Assembly: GCA_016290665.1 (NCBI GenBank)
Contig: JAEEUW010000014.1
Location: 1 to 34,641 of the forward strand
Source of the DNA: Clostridiaceae bacterium
GTDB lineage: Bacteria; Bacillota; Clostridia; Oscillospirales; Acutalibacteraceae
Length of the DNA: 34,641 bases
Direction of reading: 5' to 3'
Shown: piece after piece, positions 23,553 through 33,984 of the stretch
Layout: each line of letters starts with the position of its first letter
Position numbering within the stretch: position 1 is the stretch's first letter
Made by a program: the position numbers and the translations under genes
Notes under the pieces: model-generated
Told to the model about the DNA's origin: nothing
What the model saw: only the letters and a program-made list of their open reading frames with translations
Database searches by the model: none

Positions 23553-24495
23553 CCGAGAAATGGCCGAAGCCATTCTGCAGGAAGTTCACACGCGCCGCGC
23601 CGCCAGAAAGCGCCGCACTGTTGCGCTCGCCGCGGTCGCAGTCGTTGCGCTCGCGGTGACGGCGGCGGTCGCCGGATGGCAGACGGGGCTGTTTCCGCCC
23701 CGCGCCGGAGGAGACTCGACTCAAATGGCGCTCGACGTCCAGCAGCAGCCGGTTTTGCCCGCGCCGGGAACGTCCGGCGTGCAGCAGCAGGCCGCGCAGG
23801 TGCCGGAACCCTCCGGCGACGGCGCCGCGCAGACGACAAACGGCATCACGACGACCGCCAACCTGACCACGAGCGCCCCGGCGCAGCAGGGACAGGCCGG
23901 CACCACGCAGGGCGCTTCTATGCCAAGCGAAGAGTCCGGCGGCGAAAGCTACGGCGGTCCGGTCGGCGGCGTGCGGATCCCCGCCCTGCCGCGGGACCGC
24001 ACGATTCAATACACCGGCGAAGCCGTCACCGACGAAGAGGCCGCGGCGTATTTCAAAGAGAATACGTGGCTGCAAAGCGCGCTCACCTCGAGCGGGGTGG
24101 ACGCAGGCGGTCTCCGCTTTGCCGAACACGGCTACTGCCACGTCAGCTATGACGGCACAGAGGGGAAGCCCCTTGAGGTGCGGCAGAACTTCCGCGACTA
24201 TCTTGTCTGGAACGGCAGGGGCGACCTGGTCGCCATTGTGACGCTGACGAAGGAAAACGGCGTTCTTTCCGCCACGCCGGCGTTCGGCGGCCCGTGGTTC
24301 GGCGACTACAGCGCCTTCTTGCAGCAGCACCGGGGCGAGGCGCTCGTCTTCGTCTATGCAGGCTGGATAGAGCTGGTCATCACGCCGGACAACCGGGTCT
24401 GCAACCCGCAGGGGACGGACGTCAGCCGGTATCTGGAGGGCATTGAAAACCCGTATGAGATCTTTCGCTGCGACGCGGCGACCTACACGCCATAA
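23542..24495 (+). CDS. Putative anti-sigma factor / single-TM protein
   Basis: Overlaps the sigma factor stop (ATGAAAACTGA); short basic cytoplasmic N-terminus, one TM, Gln/Pro/Thr-rich linker, extracytoplasmic domain. Confidence 0.65.
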   Translation: MKTDREMAEAILQEVHTRRAARKRRTVALAAVAVVALAVTAAVAGWQTGLFPPRAGGDSTQMALDVQQQPVLPAPGTSGVQQQAAQVPEPSGDGAAQTTNGITTTANLTTSAPAQQGQAGTTQGASMPSEESGGESYGGPVGGVRIPALPRDRTIQYTGEAVTDEEAAAYFKENTWLQSALTSSGVDAGGLRFAEHGYCHVSYDGTEGKPLEVRQNFRDYLVWNGRGDLVAIVTLTKENGVLSATPAFGGPWFGDYSAFLQQHRGEALVFVYAGWIELVITPDNRVCNPQGTDVSRYLEGIENPYEIFRCDAATYTP

Positions 24496-24512
24496 ATCAA
24501 AAAGCTCTTTTG

Positions 24513-24538
24513 GTTCCTTTTCTCTCGAGAAAAGGAAC
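24513..24538. repeat. 12-bp-arm palindrome, possible REP-like element
   Basis: GTTCCTTTTCTC-TC-GAGAAAAGGAAC, no T-tract. Confidence 0.8.
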
Positions 24539-24580
24539 GCCCGCGCGGCGAGCGCAAAAAAAAAGAACGGAGGGAACACC

Positions 24581-25282
24581 ATGAAACGAAAACTGAAAAC
24601 CGCGCTGCTTGTCGTGCTTTGTATTGCATTGGCAGTCGGCGGCGGATTCGGGTATTACGCGCTGAAAAAAGCGTGGTATCAAACCCACACCTTTCCCGTT
24701 CCCGACAAACCGGACGAGCTGGAAACCGAGCCCTACGTCATAGACTATCTCTTTGACCCGGACAATCTGCAGCAGATGACCGCCGCCGTTGACGATATCT
24801 TTGTCGGGCGCGCGGAAGCGTGCATCGGCACGACATATGAAGACGCGGACCTTCGCCGCGGAAAATGGGTCGGCACCCCCGCGACGCATTACCGGATCAC
24901 GAATCTCGGCAATATCAAGGGGAACCTGCGCACAGACGTGCCGCTGGAGGCGCAAACCTTCGGCGGCGTGCAGATCGGCGGCAAAACAGCCATGGCGCCG
25001 CCGGGCGGCTTTTTGACCGTGGGGCACTGTTACATTCTTCTGATGAGCGCGAATCCGGAGGGCGACCTCTGCTTCGGCCGGAAAGCGGATCTCGGCGCGC
25101 AGATCGACCGGGGAGAGCTGGCCGCCTATTTTGACAGCTTGCAATCGGAAGGAAACCCGACACTGCCGGACGGGGCGTCGCCCGCGCTGCAGACGATCGA
25201 CCGCTATGTGCAGGCGTATCAAAACCGGGACCCTGCCTTTGAAAGAGCCGAGCGCTATCCGTCGAAGTATGAGCAGGACTGA
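24581..25282 (+). CDS. Hypothetical membrane-anchored protein
   Basis: CGGAGGG RBS, N-terminal TM MKRKLKTALLVVLCIALAVGGGFGYYAL, extracytoplasmic domain. Confidence 0.7.
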   Translation: MKRKLKTALLVVLCIALAVGGGFGYYALKKAWYQTHTFPVPDKPDELETEPYVIDYLFDPDNLQQMTAAVDDIFVGRAEACIGTTYEDADLRRGKWVGTPATHYRITNLGNIKGNLRTDVPLEAQTFGGVQIGGKTAMAPPGGFLTVGHCYILLMSANPEGDLCFGRKADLGAQIDRGELAAYFDSLQSEGNPTLPDGASPALQTIDRYVQAYQNRDPAFERAERYPSKYEQD

Positions 25283-25299
25283 TTGTATCATGATGTTAT

Positions 25300-25345
25300 A
25301 AACCGCAGCGCCTCATGAAAACGAGGTGCTGCGGTTTCTTTTTTT
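25300..25345 (+). terminator. Intrinsic terminator
   Basis: AAACCGCAGCGCCTC...GAGGTGCTGCGGTTTCTTTTTTT. Confidence 0.85.
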
Positions 25346-25542
25346 GCCCTTCCCGGGCGCTTTTCTATTATATATATGTCTGTTTTCCGCATCCGTTCCG
25401 GCAAGCGGCGGCATAGCCTTGTGTCCGCTGCGGTTCCGACGCCCACATTTAGTGAAAAATCCCGGCGCGAACACCCGATATAGTGGTCAAAAATCGGCCG
25501 AAAAAAATCTGCATTTTTCACAAACTTTTTTTCGCAAAATCG

Positions 25543-25571
25543 TTGACATTTCACAAAGACTATGGTATCAT
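25543..25571 (+). promoter_or_regulatory. SigA-type promoter of the S10-spc operon
   Basis: TTGACA-17 nt-TATCAT. Confidence 0.85.
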
Positions 25572-25587
25572 ATCGAAGTCTGCGAGT

Positions 25588-25817
25588 GGGCATAGGTGGG
25601 TATAACTATGCCATCTTGCAACCAAACGATATGCGATGATGCGGGAGGTGGCTGCCCTCTGAGGCAGGGAATTTCCGCGGAGTATGTCCGATTCAAAACC
25701 GGGCGATCAATATGTTGCGCGATCAGCCGCTTCTTGCGTGGGCTCTGCCCAGCGGCCGACAGGCGTAAACTGCGCTTTTTTGGGCGCCATGCCGGAAATA
25801 TTGCCTTTCCGGTTTTT
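25588..25817 (+). promoter_or_regulatory. Structured S10-operon leader with terminator (attenuator-like)
   Basis: GGCATAG/CTATGCC and nested GCGG...CTGCC/GGCAG...CCGC hairpins, then CCGGAAA-TATTGCC-TTTCCGG-TTTTT at 25792-25817. Confidence 0.6.
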
Positions 25818-25900
25818 CAATGGGAAGGCAGGAAACACCCGGACAGGTTGACAAAAATCGCGAATGCCCGCCACACAATTTTTATGGAGGCGAACAATCA

Positions 25901-26212
25901 ATGGCAGTGAAGGAAAAAATCCGTATCAGACTGAAAGGGTATGATCACAACCTGGTCGACAAGGCGGCTGTGATGATCGTGGAAGCTGCGAAGCGCACCA
26001 ACGCGACGGTTTCCGGTCCCATCCCCCTTCCGACAGAGAAGGAAATCGTGACGATCCTGCGCGCGGTACATAAGTACAAGGACAGCCGCGAACAGTTTGA
26101 ACAGAGAACACACAAAAGACTCATTGACATCATCAGACCGACACCCAAGACCGTGGAGGCTCTGACAAATCTTGAAATTCCGGCAAGCGTTGAAATCGAA
26201 ATCAAGAGATAA
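25901..26212 (+). CDS. rpsJ: 30S ribosomal protein S10
   Basis: [31 protein letters not shown]. Confidence 0.97.
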   Translation: MAVKEKIRIRLKGYDHNLVDKAAVMIVEAAKRTNATVSGPIPLPTEKEIVTILRAVHKYKDSREQFEQRTHKRLIDIIRPTPKTVEALTNLEIPASVEIEIKR

Positions 26213-26303
26213 CTGCTCTCTGAACTTCTGATTTATACCCGCACCGCTACCAGAAGGTCACGTTGGCGAAAGGTCCAACCAATAACCAAAGGAGGAAACA
26301 ATC

Positions 26304-26939
26304 ATGAAAAAAGGTCTTATCGGCAGAAAAATCGGCATGACGCAGATCTTCAACGACGCAGGGAACGTTGTCCCCGTCACCGTCGTGGAACTCGGCCCGT
26401 GCGCAGTCGTCCAGAAGAAGACGGTTGAATCCGACGGCTACGACGCCGTTCAGCTCGGCTTCGACGACAAGAAAGTTACCAGAACCACCAAGCCCGAAGC
26501 GGGCCACTTCAAGAAGGCGGACGTCGCCCCGAAGAAGGTCCTCAAGGAGTTCCGTCTCGACGATATCAGCGCGCTGAACGTCGGCGACATCCTCAAGGCT
26601 GATCTGTTCGAAGTCGGCGAAAAGGTCGACGTCGTCGGCACCAGCAAGGGCAAGGGCACCGCAGGCTCCATCAAGCGCTGGAACTTCTCCCGCCTGAAGG
26701 AATCGCACGGTACCGGCCCCGTCGCCAGACACGCCGGCTCCCTGGGCGCCTGCTCCGATCCGTCCCGCGTTTACAAGGGCAAGAAGCTCGCCGGCCACCT
26801 CGGCAGCGAACGCGTCACGATCCAGAATCTGGACGTTGTGAAAATCGACGCGGAAAACAACCTCATCGCGATCAAGGGCGCCATCCCCGGCCCGAAGAAG
26901 GGGATCGTCATGGTCGTCAACAGCGTGAAGAAAGCGTAA
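26304..26939 (+). CDS. rplC: 50S ribosomal protein L3
   Basis: MKKGLIGRKIGMTQIF; operon order. Confidence 0.97.
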   Translation: MKKGLIGRKIGMTQIFNDAGNVVPVTVVELGPCAVVQKKTVESDGYDAVQLGFDDKKVTRTTKPEAGHFKKADVAPKKVLKEFRLDDISALNVGDILKADLFEVGEKVDVVGTSKGKGTAGSIKRWNFSRLKESHGTGPVARHAGSLGACSDPSRVYKGKKLAGHLGSERVTIQNLDVVKIDAENNLIAIKGAIPGPKKGIVMVVNSVKKA

Positions 26940-26957
26940 AGAAAGGAGTTGTTCTGA

Positions 26958-27581
26958 ATGCCTAACGTAACAGTATTCGACGTCAACGGTAACAAAGTGT
27001 CAGAGCTTGCGCTCAACGAAAGCATCTTTTCCATCGAACCGAACGTTTCGGCGATGCATCTGATGGTCAAAGCGTATCTGGCAAATCAGCGTCAGGGCAC
27101 ACAGTCAACCCTGACCCGCTCGGAAGTTTCCGGCGGCGGCAAAAAGCCCTGGAGACAAAAGGGCTCCGGCCGCGCAAGACAAGGCTCCACCAGAGCGCCC
27201 CAGTGGTATCACGGCGGTATCGCCCACGGCCCGAAGCCGAGAGCTTACGGCCTGGCGGTCAACAAGAAGGTCAAGAGACTTGCCATGAAGTCCGCGCTTT
27301 CCTCGAAGGTGCTCGACGGTGAAATGATCGTCCTCGACGAGCTGAAGCTCGACGCGATCAAGACCAAGGAGATCGTCAAGGTGCTCGCCGCGCTGGAAAC
27401 CGGCAAAAAGACCCTCATCGTGCTTCCGGAGAAGGACGACATCATCTACAGAAGCGCAAGAAACATCGCGGGCGTCAAGGTTTCCCTTGTGAACACCCTC
27501 AATGTTTACGACATTCTCAACTGCAACAGCATGATCGTGCTGAAGGATGCGGTTGCCAAGATCGAGGAGGTTTATGCATAA
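26958..27581 (+). CDS. rplD: 50S ribosomal protein L4
   Basis: [37 protein letters not shown]. Confidence 0.97.
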   Translation: MPNVTVFDVNGNKVSELALNESIFSIEPNVSAMHLMVKAYLANQRQGTQSTLTRSEVSGGGKKPWRQKGSGRARQGSTRAPQWYHGGIAHGPKPRAYGLAVNKKVKRLAMKSALSSKVLDGEMIVLDELKLDAIKTKEIVKVLAALETGKKTLIVLPEKDDIIYRSARNIAGVKVSLVNTLNVYDILNCNSMIVLKDAVAKIEEVYA

Positions 27582-27877
27582 TGGCACAGTTCGCACATGA
27601 CATCATCCTCAAGCCCGTCATCACGGAAGAATCCATGACCGGGACCGCGTTCAAGAAATACACCTTCAAGGTGAAGAAGAACGCGAACAAGGCCGAGATC
27701 AAAAAGGCGGTCGAAGAAGTCTTCGGCGTCAAGGTCGCAAAGGTCAACACCATGAACTGCAAAGGTCATCTCAGACGCTACGGCCGCTACGAGGGCTACA
27801 CCCCGTCGTGGAAGAAAGCGATCGTCACCCTGACCGAAGACAGCAAGACGATCGATTTCTTCGACGGTCTGCTCTAA
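27581..27877 (+). CDS. rplW: 50S ribosomal protein L23
   Basis: [14 protein letters not shown]; stop/start overlap with rplD. Confidence 0.96.
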   Translation: MAQFAHDIILKPVITEESMTGTAFKKYTFKVKKNANKAEIKKAVEEVFGVKVAKVNTMNCKGHLRRYGRYEGYTPSWKKAIVTLTEDSKTIDFFDGLL

Positions 27878-27898
27878 TCCCTTAAACTATTAAATCCA

Positions 27899-27939
27899 AG
27901 TGGTAATGTATGGAGGCCGACATCCTCCGCGAAACCACT
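27899..27939 (+). promoter_or_regulatory. Intra-operon hairpin upstream of rplB
   Basis: AGTGGT...GGAGG-CCGACAT-CCTCC...ACCACT nested stem in the rplW-rplB gap. Confidence 0.55.
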
Positions 27940-27957
27940 GACAGGAGTGTGAATCAA

Positions 27958-28791
27958 ATGTCAATTCGTGTGCTCAAGCCCGTCACGAACGGCACGAGAA
28001 ACATGTCGTATACCGACTACACCGGTCTTTCCAAGAACGGTCCCGAGAGAAGCCTGCTGGCTCCCCTCAACAAAAAGAGCGGCCGCAACAGCTATGGCCG
28101 CATCACGGTTCGCCACCGCGGCGGCGGCAACCGCAGAAAGTATCGCATCATCGATTTCAAGCGCGACAAGTTCGACGTCAAAGCGACCGTCGCCTCGATC
28201 GAATACGACCCCAACCGCTCCGCGCACATCGCGCTGCTGCAGTATGAGGACGGCGAAAAGAGATACATCATCGCGCCCGACGGTCTGAAGGTCGGCGACG
28301 TGGTGGAAGCCGGTCCCGCGGCGGATATCAAGCCGGGCAACGCCCTGCCGCTTGTCAACATCCCCACCGGTACCTTCATCCACAACGTGGAGCTGTATCC
28401 CGGCCGCGGCGGCCAGCTTGCAAGAGCTGCCGGCAACGCCGCTCAGCTGATGGCGAAGGAAGGCGGCTACGCGCTGCTCAGACTTCCCTCCAGCGAGCTT
28501 CGCAAAGTGCCCGAAACCTGCATGGCGACGATCGGCGTCGTTGGCAACACCGACCACGAGAACGTCAAGATCGGCAAGGCCGGCCGTACCCGTCACATGG
28601 GCATCCGTCCGACCGTCCGCGGTTCCGTCATGAACCCGTGCGACCACCCGCACGGCGGCGGCGAAGGCAAATCCCCGATCGGCCGTCCCGGCCCTGTCAC
28701 CCCGTGGGGCAAGCCTGCTCTCGGCTACAAGACTCGTGCGAAGAAGAATCGTTCCGACAAGCTTATCGTGAAGCGTCGCAACGACAAATAA
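27958..28791 (+). CDS. rplB: 50S ribosomal protein L2
   Basis: [17 protein letters not shown]...[48 protein letters not shown]. Confidence 0.97.
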   Translation: MSIRVLKPVTNGTRNMSYTDYTGLSKNGPERSLLAPLNKKSGRNSYGRITVRHRGGGNRRKYRIIDFKRDKFDVKATVASIEYDPNRSAHIALLQYEDGEKRYIIAPDGLKVGDVVEAGPAADIKPGNALPLVNIPTGTFIHNVELYPGRGGQLARAAGNAAQLMAKEGGYALLRLPSSELRKVPETCMATIGVVGNTDHENVKIGKAGRTRHMGIRPTVRGSVMNPCDHPHGGGEGKSPIGRPGPVTPWGKPALGYKTRAKKNRSDKLIVKRRNDK

Positions 28792-28816
28792 CGGTCGATG
28801 AAAGGAGCTATGAATC

Positions 28817-29098
28817 ATGAGCAGAAGCACTAAAAAAGGACCCTTCGTGCAGGAAAGACTGTATGACAGAGTCGTGAAAATGAATGAAAAGGGCGAAAAG
28901 ATCGTCCTGAAGACCTGGAGCCGCAGCTCCACGATCTTCCCCGAATTCGTCGGCCACACCTTCGCCGTGCACGACGGACGCAAGCACGTCCCCGTGTATA
29001 TCACGGAAGACATGGTCGGCCACAAGCTCGGTGAATTCGCGCCGACCCGCACCTTCCGCGGCCACGCCGGCTCGAAGACCTCGAACAACGGTAAGTAA
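28817..29098 (+). CDS. rpsS: 30S ribosomal protein S19
   Basis: [31 protein letters not shown]. Confidence 0.97.
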   Translation: MSRSTKKGPFVQERLYDRVVKMNEKGEKIVLKTWSRSSTIFPEFVGHTFAVHDGRKHVPVYITEDMVGHKLGEFAPTRTFRGHAGSKTSNNGK

Positions 29099-29118
29099 GT
29101 CGAAAGGAGTGTATTGAA

Positions 29119-29451
29119 ATGGAAGCAACCGCAAAAGTTACTTTTGTGCGCATTGCACCGCGCAAGGTGAAGATCGTTCTCGATCTGATCCGGAACCAGC
29201 CGGCCGACAAGGCCGCCGCGATCCTCAAGTACACGCCGAAGGCTGCGTGCGAGGTCGTTGCAAAGCTGCTGAAATCCGCTGTTGCCAACGCGGAAAACAA
29301 AGATATGGACACGTCCCGCCTGTACGTTGCGGAATGCTACGTCGGCCAGGGCCCGACCCTCAAGCGGATCCGTCCGCGCGCCCAGGGCCGTGCGAACCGT
29401 ATCAACAAGAAGACATCTCACATCACCCTTGTTCTCAAGGAAGCGGAATAA
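29119..29451 (+). CDS. rplV: 50S ribosomal protein L22
   Basis: [46 protein letters not shown]. Confidence 0.96.
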   Translation: MEATAKVTFVRIAPRKVKIVLDLIRNQPADKAAAILKYTPKAACEVVAKLLKSAVANAENKDMDTSRLYVAECYVGQGPTLKRIRPRAQGRANRINKKTSHITLVLKEAE

Positions 29452-29470
29452 TTAAGGAGGAGGTTAAACA

Positions 29471-30184
29471 ATGGGCCAGAAAGTCAATCCTAACGGCTTA
29501 AGAGTCGGTGTTATCAAAGACTGGGAATCTCGTTGGTATGCAAAGAAGCATGACTTCGGCGACACCCTCGTGGAAGATTATGAGCTTCGTGAGTATCTCC
29601 TTAAAACACTCGCTCCCGCCGGCGTACCCAAAGTTGAGATCGAACGTGACGCCAAGCGCGTTCGCATCAATATCCACGTTGCGAAGCCCGGTATGGTGAT
29701 CGGTCGCGGCGGCGCCGAGATCGAAAAGCTGAAAGCCACCCTCGAAAAGAAGGTCGGCAAAGCGGTTTCGCTCAACATCATCGAGATCAAGAACCCCGAC
29801 GTCAACGCGCAGCTCGTTGCCGAAAGCATCGCGGGTCAGCTCGAACGCAGAATTTCCTTCCGCCGCGCACTCAAGCAGTCCATCGGCCGCGCCATGAAAA
29901 TGGGCGCCAAGGGCATCAAGTGCCAGGCGTCCGGCCGTCTGGGCGGCGCCGAAATCGCGAGAAGTGAAACGTACAAAGAGGGAACGATTCCCCTTCAGAC
30001 GATCCGTGCCGACATCGACTACGGTTTCGCTGAAGCCAAAACCACCTACGGACGCATCGGCGTCAAGGTCTGGATCTATGCAGGCGAAGTGCTTCAGGTT
30101 TCCAACAACGAAAACCGCCGCCGTCCGGACCGCCGTCGTCCCAGACAGCGCAGAGAAGATCGTCGGGAAGGAGGCAACAAATAA
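29471..30184 (+). CDS. rpsC: 30S ribosomal protein S3
   Basis: [39 protein letters not shown]. Confidence 0.97.
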   Translation: MGQKVNPNGLRVGVIKDWESRWYAKKHDFGDTLVEDYELREYLLKTLAPAGVPKVEIERDAKRVRINIHVAKPGMVIGRGGAEIEKLKATLEKKVGKAVSLNIIEIKNPDVNAQLVAESIAGQLERRISFRRALKQSIGRAMKMGAKGIKCQASGRLGGAEIARSETYKEGTIPLQTIRADIDYGFAEAKTTYGRIGVKVWIYAGEVLQVSNNENRRRPDRRRPRQRREDRREGGNK

Positions 30185-30618
30185 TGTTATTACCGAAGCG
30201 TGTCAAACGTCGTAAAGTGCAGCGCGGCCGTCTGAAAGGCACAGCGCATAAGGGCAACCAGGTCACCTACGGTGATTACGGTCTTGTCGCCCTCGAACCC
30301 GCGTGGATCACCTCCAGACAGATCGAGGCGGCCCGTATCGCCATGACCCGCTGCATCAAGCGCGGCGGTCAGGTCTGGATCAAGATCTTCCCCGATAAGC
30401 CCATCACGCAAAAGCCGGCAGAGACCCGCATGGGTTCCGGTAAAGGCTCGCCCGAATACTGGGTGGCCGTTGTCAAACCGGGCCGTGTGATGTTTGAAAT
30501 CGCAGGCGTCGACGAAGCGCTTGCCCGTGAGGCGATGCGGCTTGCCGCAAACAAACTGCCGATCAAGTGCAAGTTCGCGACGAAAGCAGATCAGACAAAG
30601 GAAGGTGAACAGTCATGA
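30184..30618 (+). CDS. rplP: 50S ribosomal protein L16
   Basis: [25 protein letters not shown]; overlaps the rpsC stop. Confidence 0.97.
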   Translation: MLLPKRVKRRKVQRGRLKGTAHKGNQVTYGDYGLVALEPAWITSRQIEAARIAMTRCIKRGGQVWIKIFPDKPITQKPAETRMGSGKGSPEYWVAVVKPGRVMFEIAGVDEALAREAMRLAANKLPIKCKFATKADQTKEGEQS

Positions 30619-30818
30619 AAGCTAGCGAAATCAGAAAACTGTCCGCCGCAGAGATGGACGAAAAGCTCGCAGAGCTGAAGAAGGAGCTTTTCAATCTTCG
30701 CTTCCAGCAGGCTGTGAATCAGCTGGATAACCCGATGAGAATCAACGCAGTGAAAAAGGATATCGCCCGGATCAAGACCGTTCAGCGCGACATCGAGCTT
30801 CACGGCGCAAATTCCTGA
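30615..30818 (+). CDS. rpmC: 50S ribosomal protein L29
   Basis: [43 protein letters not shown]. Confidence 0.96.
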   Translation: MKASEIRKLSAAEMDEKLAELKKELFNLRFQQAVNQLDNPMRINAVKKDIARIKTVQRDIELHGANS

Positions 30819-30839
30819 GGAAAGGGAGGTACATGACAG

Positions 30840-31094
30840 ATGGAAAGAAACCTTCGTAAAACACAGGTTGGTATCGTGACGAGCGACAAGATGGAAAAGA
30901 CCGTCGTCGTGACGATCAAGGATAAGGTCCGTCACCCGCTTTACAAGAAGATCGTGAACCGCACCGTCAAGGTGAAGGCGCATGACGAAAAGAACGAATG
31001 CGGCATTGGCGACCGTGTGCTGATTATGGAAACCCGCCCCCTCTCCAAAGACAAGAGATGGCGCGTGGTCGAGATTATTGAGAAAGCCAAATAA
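30840..31094 (+). CDS. rpsQ: 30S ribosomal protein S17
   Basis: [32 protein letters not shown]. Confidence 0.96.
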   Translation: MERNLRKTQVGIVTSDKMEKTVVVTIKDKVRHPLYKKIVNRTVKVKAHDEKNECGIGDRVLIMETRPLSKDKRWRVVEIIEKAK

Positions 31095-31124
31095 TTTGGT
31101 GCAGCTTAAAGGAGGCCAAATACA

Positions 31125-31493
31125 ATGATTCAACAGCAGAGTTATCTGAAAGTTGCCGACAACACCGGCGCGAAGGAACTGATGTGCATTCGCGTACTGG
31201 GCGGCACCGGAAGAAGATATGCGAATATCGGTGACGTCATTGTTGCTTCTGTCAAGAAGGCAGCACCGGGTGGCGTCGTGAAAAAAGGCGAAGTCGTCAA
31301 GGCGGTCATCGTCCGCTCCGCGACAGGCGTTCGCCGCGATGACGGAACATATATCCGTTTCGATGAAAACGCAGCCGTTATCATCAGAGATGACAAAAAC
31401 CCCAGAGGTACCCGTATCTTTGGACCGGTTGCGAGAGAGCTTCGTGAGAAGGACTATCTGAAGATCCTCTCCCTTGCTCCCGAAGTACTTTAA
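31125..31493 (+). CDS. rplN: 50S ribosomal protein L14
   Basis: [27 protein letters not shown]. Confidence 0.97.
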   Translation: MIQQQSYLKVADNTGAKELMCIRVLGGTGRRYANIGDVIVASVKKAAPGGVVKKGEVVKAVIVRSATGVRRDDGTYIRFDENAAVIIRDDKNPRGTRIFGPVARELREKDYLKILSLAPEVL

Positions 31494-31505
31494 GGAGGTG
31501 TCACG

Positions 31506-31841
31506 ATGAGTAAGGTTCACGTGAAAACAGGCGACCAGGTCGTTGTCATCAACGGCAAAGATCGTGGCGCCAGAGGCAAGGTCCTGCAGGTCAGCCCGAG
31601 CGAGGGCAAAGTGATCGTGGAAGGGATCAATGTTGTATCCAAGCATGTCAAGCCCCGCAAGATGGGTGAGCCGGGCGGCATCATCAAGGCGGAAAGCGCC
31701 CTGTATGCCTCGAAGGTTCAGCTGATCTGCCCCAAATGCGGCAGACCGACCCGCGTCGGCCACGTGATCGTGGAAGAAAAGGGCGGACAGAAGAAGATGC
31801 GCGTCTGCAAAAAAGCGGACTGCGGCGCAAAGTTTGAATAA
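31506..31841 (+). CDS. rplX: 50S ribosomal protein L24
   Basis: VKTGDQVVVINGKDRGARGKVLQV; KOW motif. Confidence 0.96.
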   Translation: MSKVHVKTGDQVVVINGKDRGARGKVLQVSPSEGKVIVEGINVVSKHVKPRKMGEPGGIIKAESALYASKVQLICPKCGRPTRVGHVIVEEKGGQKKMRVCKKADCGAKFE

Positions 31842-31850
31842 GGGAGGCAC

Positions 31851-32399
31851 ATGACGATGGCAAGATTGAAAGACACTTACGTCAACGAGGTTGCACCCGC
31901 GTTGATGAAGAAGTTCGGCTATAAGAGCGTGATGCAGATCCCGAAGATCGAAAAGGTCGTTGTGAACGTCGCCTGCGGCGAAGCGAGAGATAACTCCAAG
32001 ATCCTCGACGCGATCGTTTCCGATATCAGACAAATCACCGGTCAGCAGCCCGTGCTCTGCAAGGCGAAGAAGAGCGTTGCGAACTTCAAACTGCGCGAAG
32101 GCATGACCATCGGCGCGAAGGTGACGCTCAGAGGCGACAAGATGTATGAATTCATCGACCGCTTCTTCAACCTGGCGCTGCCCCGCGTGCGCGACTTCCG
32201 CGGTATCAACCCGAACGCGTTCGACGGCAGAGGCAACTATTCCGTGGGTATCAAAGAACAGCTGATCTTCCCGGAAATCGACTATGACAAGATCGACAAG
32301 GTCCGCGGCATGGACATCTGCTTTGTCACCACCGCGAAGACCGACGAAGAAGCAAGAGAGCTGCTCACGCTTATGGGCGCCCCGTTCGAGAAACAGTAA
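31851..32399 (+). CDS. rplE: 50S ribosomal protein L5
   Basis: [36 protein letters not shown]. Confidence 0.97.
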   Translation: MTMARLKDTYVNEVAPALMKKFGYKSVMQIPKIEKVVVNVACGEARDNSKILDAIVSDIRQITGQQPVLCKAKKSVANFKLREGMTIGAKVTLRGDKMYEFIDRFFNLALPRVRDFRGINPNAFDGRGNYSVGIKEQLIFPEIDYDKIDKVRGMDICFVTTAKTDEEARELLTLMGAPFEKQ

Positions 32400-32412
32400 G
32401 GAGGAATTACTT

Positions 32413-32598
32413 ATGGCAAAGACTTCGATGAAAGTAAAGCAGAAAAGACCCGCCAAGTATTCCACAAGGCAGTATAACCGCTGCAAGATCTGCGGCAGAC
32501 CCCACGCGTATCTTCGTAAATACGGTGTGTGCCGTATCTGCTTCAGAGAACTCGCGCACGCAGGCCAGATCCCGGGCGTGAAAAAAGCAAGCTGGTAA
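32413..32598 (+). CDS. rpsZ: 30S ribosomal protein S14 type Z (zinc-binding)
   Basis: 61 aa; [40 protein letters not shown]. Confidence 0.96.
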   Translation: MAKTSMKVKQKRPAKYSTRQYNRCKICGRPHAYLRKYGVCRICFRELAHAGQIPGVKKASW

Positions 32599-32631
32599 GC
32601 AGTTGCAATCAAAACAGGAGGTAAAGGAATT

Positions 32632-33030
32632 ATGCAAGTTACAGACGCAATCGCTGATATGCTTACAAGAATCCGTAACGCAAGTTCAGCAAAACACGAT
32701 TCAGTGAAAATTCCTGCATCCAACGTGAAGAAGGCAATTGCGCAGATTCTTGTGGATGAAGGTTACATCAAGAGCTACACCGTCGAAGACGACGGCAAGC
32801 AGGGCATGATCACCGTACAGCTCAAGTACGGCCCGAACAAATCGCAGGTGATCACCGGTCTCAAGCGCGTCAGTAAGCCGGGTTTGAGAATTTACACAAA
32901 CTGTGAAGATATGCCCAAGGTGATGAAGGGTCTCGGCATCGCGATCCTCTCCACGTCCAAGGGCATCATGACCGACAAGGACGCACGCAAAGCCAATGTT
33001 GGCGGCGAAGTTCTTGCGTTCATCTGGTAA
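32632..33030 (+). CDS. rpsH: 30S ribosomal protein S8
   Basis: [56 protein letters not shown]. Confidence 0.97.
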   Translation: MQVTDAIADMLTRIRNASSAKHDSVKIPASNVKKAIAQILVDEGYIKSYTVEDDGKQGMITVQLKYGPNKSQVITGLKRVSKPGLRIYTNCEDMPKVMKGLGIAILSTSKGIMTDKDARKANVGGEVLAFIW

Positions 33031-33042
33031 GGAGGTGCCCAC

Positions 33043-33585
33043 ATGTCACGAATCGGTAAGAAAGCGATTACGATTCCCGCCGGCGTTGATGTCACAATCG
33101 AAGGCAACACCGTGACGGTGAAAGGCGCGAAGGGTACCCTCACCAATACCTTTAAGCCCAACATCACGATCGAAAAAGACGGCGCGGAGATCAAATTATC
33201 CCGCCCGGACGATCAGAAAGAAAACAGAGCACTTCACGGTCTTACCCGCACGCTGATCGCCAACATGATCGAAGGCGTGTCCACCGGTTTCAAGAAAGAG
33301 CTTGAAATCAACGGTATCGGTTACCGTGCCGAGAAGAAGGGCTCCGACCTTGTGATGAAGATCGGTTACTCGCACGACGTGATCATGTCTGAAACAGACG
33401 ACATCACGATCGACGTTCCGGCTCCGAACAAGATCGTCATCAGCGGCCCCGACAAGCAGAAGGTTGGCCAGTTTGCCGCGGAAGTCCGCGAAAAGCGTCC
33501 GCCGGAACCCTATAAGGGCAAGGGCATCAAGTACGCCGACGAACACATCCGCCGCAAAGAAGGCAAAGCCGGTAAGGGTAAATAA
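33043..33585 (+). CDS. rplF: 50S ribosomal protein L6
   Basis: MSRIGKKAITIPAGVDVTIEGNTVTVKGAKGTL; PEPYKGKGIKY. Confidence 0.97.
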   Translation: MSRIGKKAITIPAGVDVTIEGNTVTVKGAKGTLTNTFKPNITIEKDGAEIKLSRPDDQKENRALHGLTRTLIANMIEGVSTGFKKELEINGIGYRAEKKGSDLVMKIGYSHDVIMSETDDITIDVPAPNKIVISGPDKQKVGQFAAEVREKRPPEPYKGKGIKYADEHIRRKEGKAGKGK

Positions 33586-33609
33586 GATTGGTAAAGGAGT
33601 GAAATCACA

Positions 33610-33966
33610 ATGGTTACAAGACAAGACAGCAATAAAGCCAGACAAAAACGCCATAAGAGAGTGCGCGCGAAGATCAGCGGCACAGCAGCGTGTCCGCGTC
33701 TTAGCGTCTACCGTTCACTCAACCACATCTATGCCCAGCTCATCGACGACGTCAATGGCGTCACGCTCGCATCTGCGGCAAGTGTTGAAAAAGAGTTTGA
33801 GTACGGCGGAAACCAGGAAGCCGCGAAGAAGGTCGGCGAACTGCTCGCCAAGCGCGCTGCCGAAAAGGGCATCGAAGAATGCGTTTTTGACAGAGGCGGC
33901 TACATCTATCACGGTCGTGTTGCAGCGCTCGCCGAAGGCGCGCGTGAAGGCGGCCTGAAGTTCTAA
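33610..33966 (+). CDS. rplR: 50S ribosomal protein L18
   Basis: [38 protein letters not shown]. Confidence 0.96.
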   Translation: MVTRQDSNKARQKRHKRVRAKISGTAACPRLSVYRSLNHIYAQLIDDVNGVTLASAASVEKEFEYGGNQEAAKKVGELLAKRAAEKGIEECVFDRGGYIYHGRVAALAEGAREGGLKF

Positions 33967-33984
33967 GCAAGGAGGAAAATCAAA

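Noticed and set aside
30591-32723. 710-aa minus-strand ORF through the ribosomal operon
   Set aside because: Antisense to seven certain ribosomal protein genes; no domain signature.
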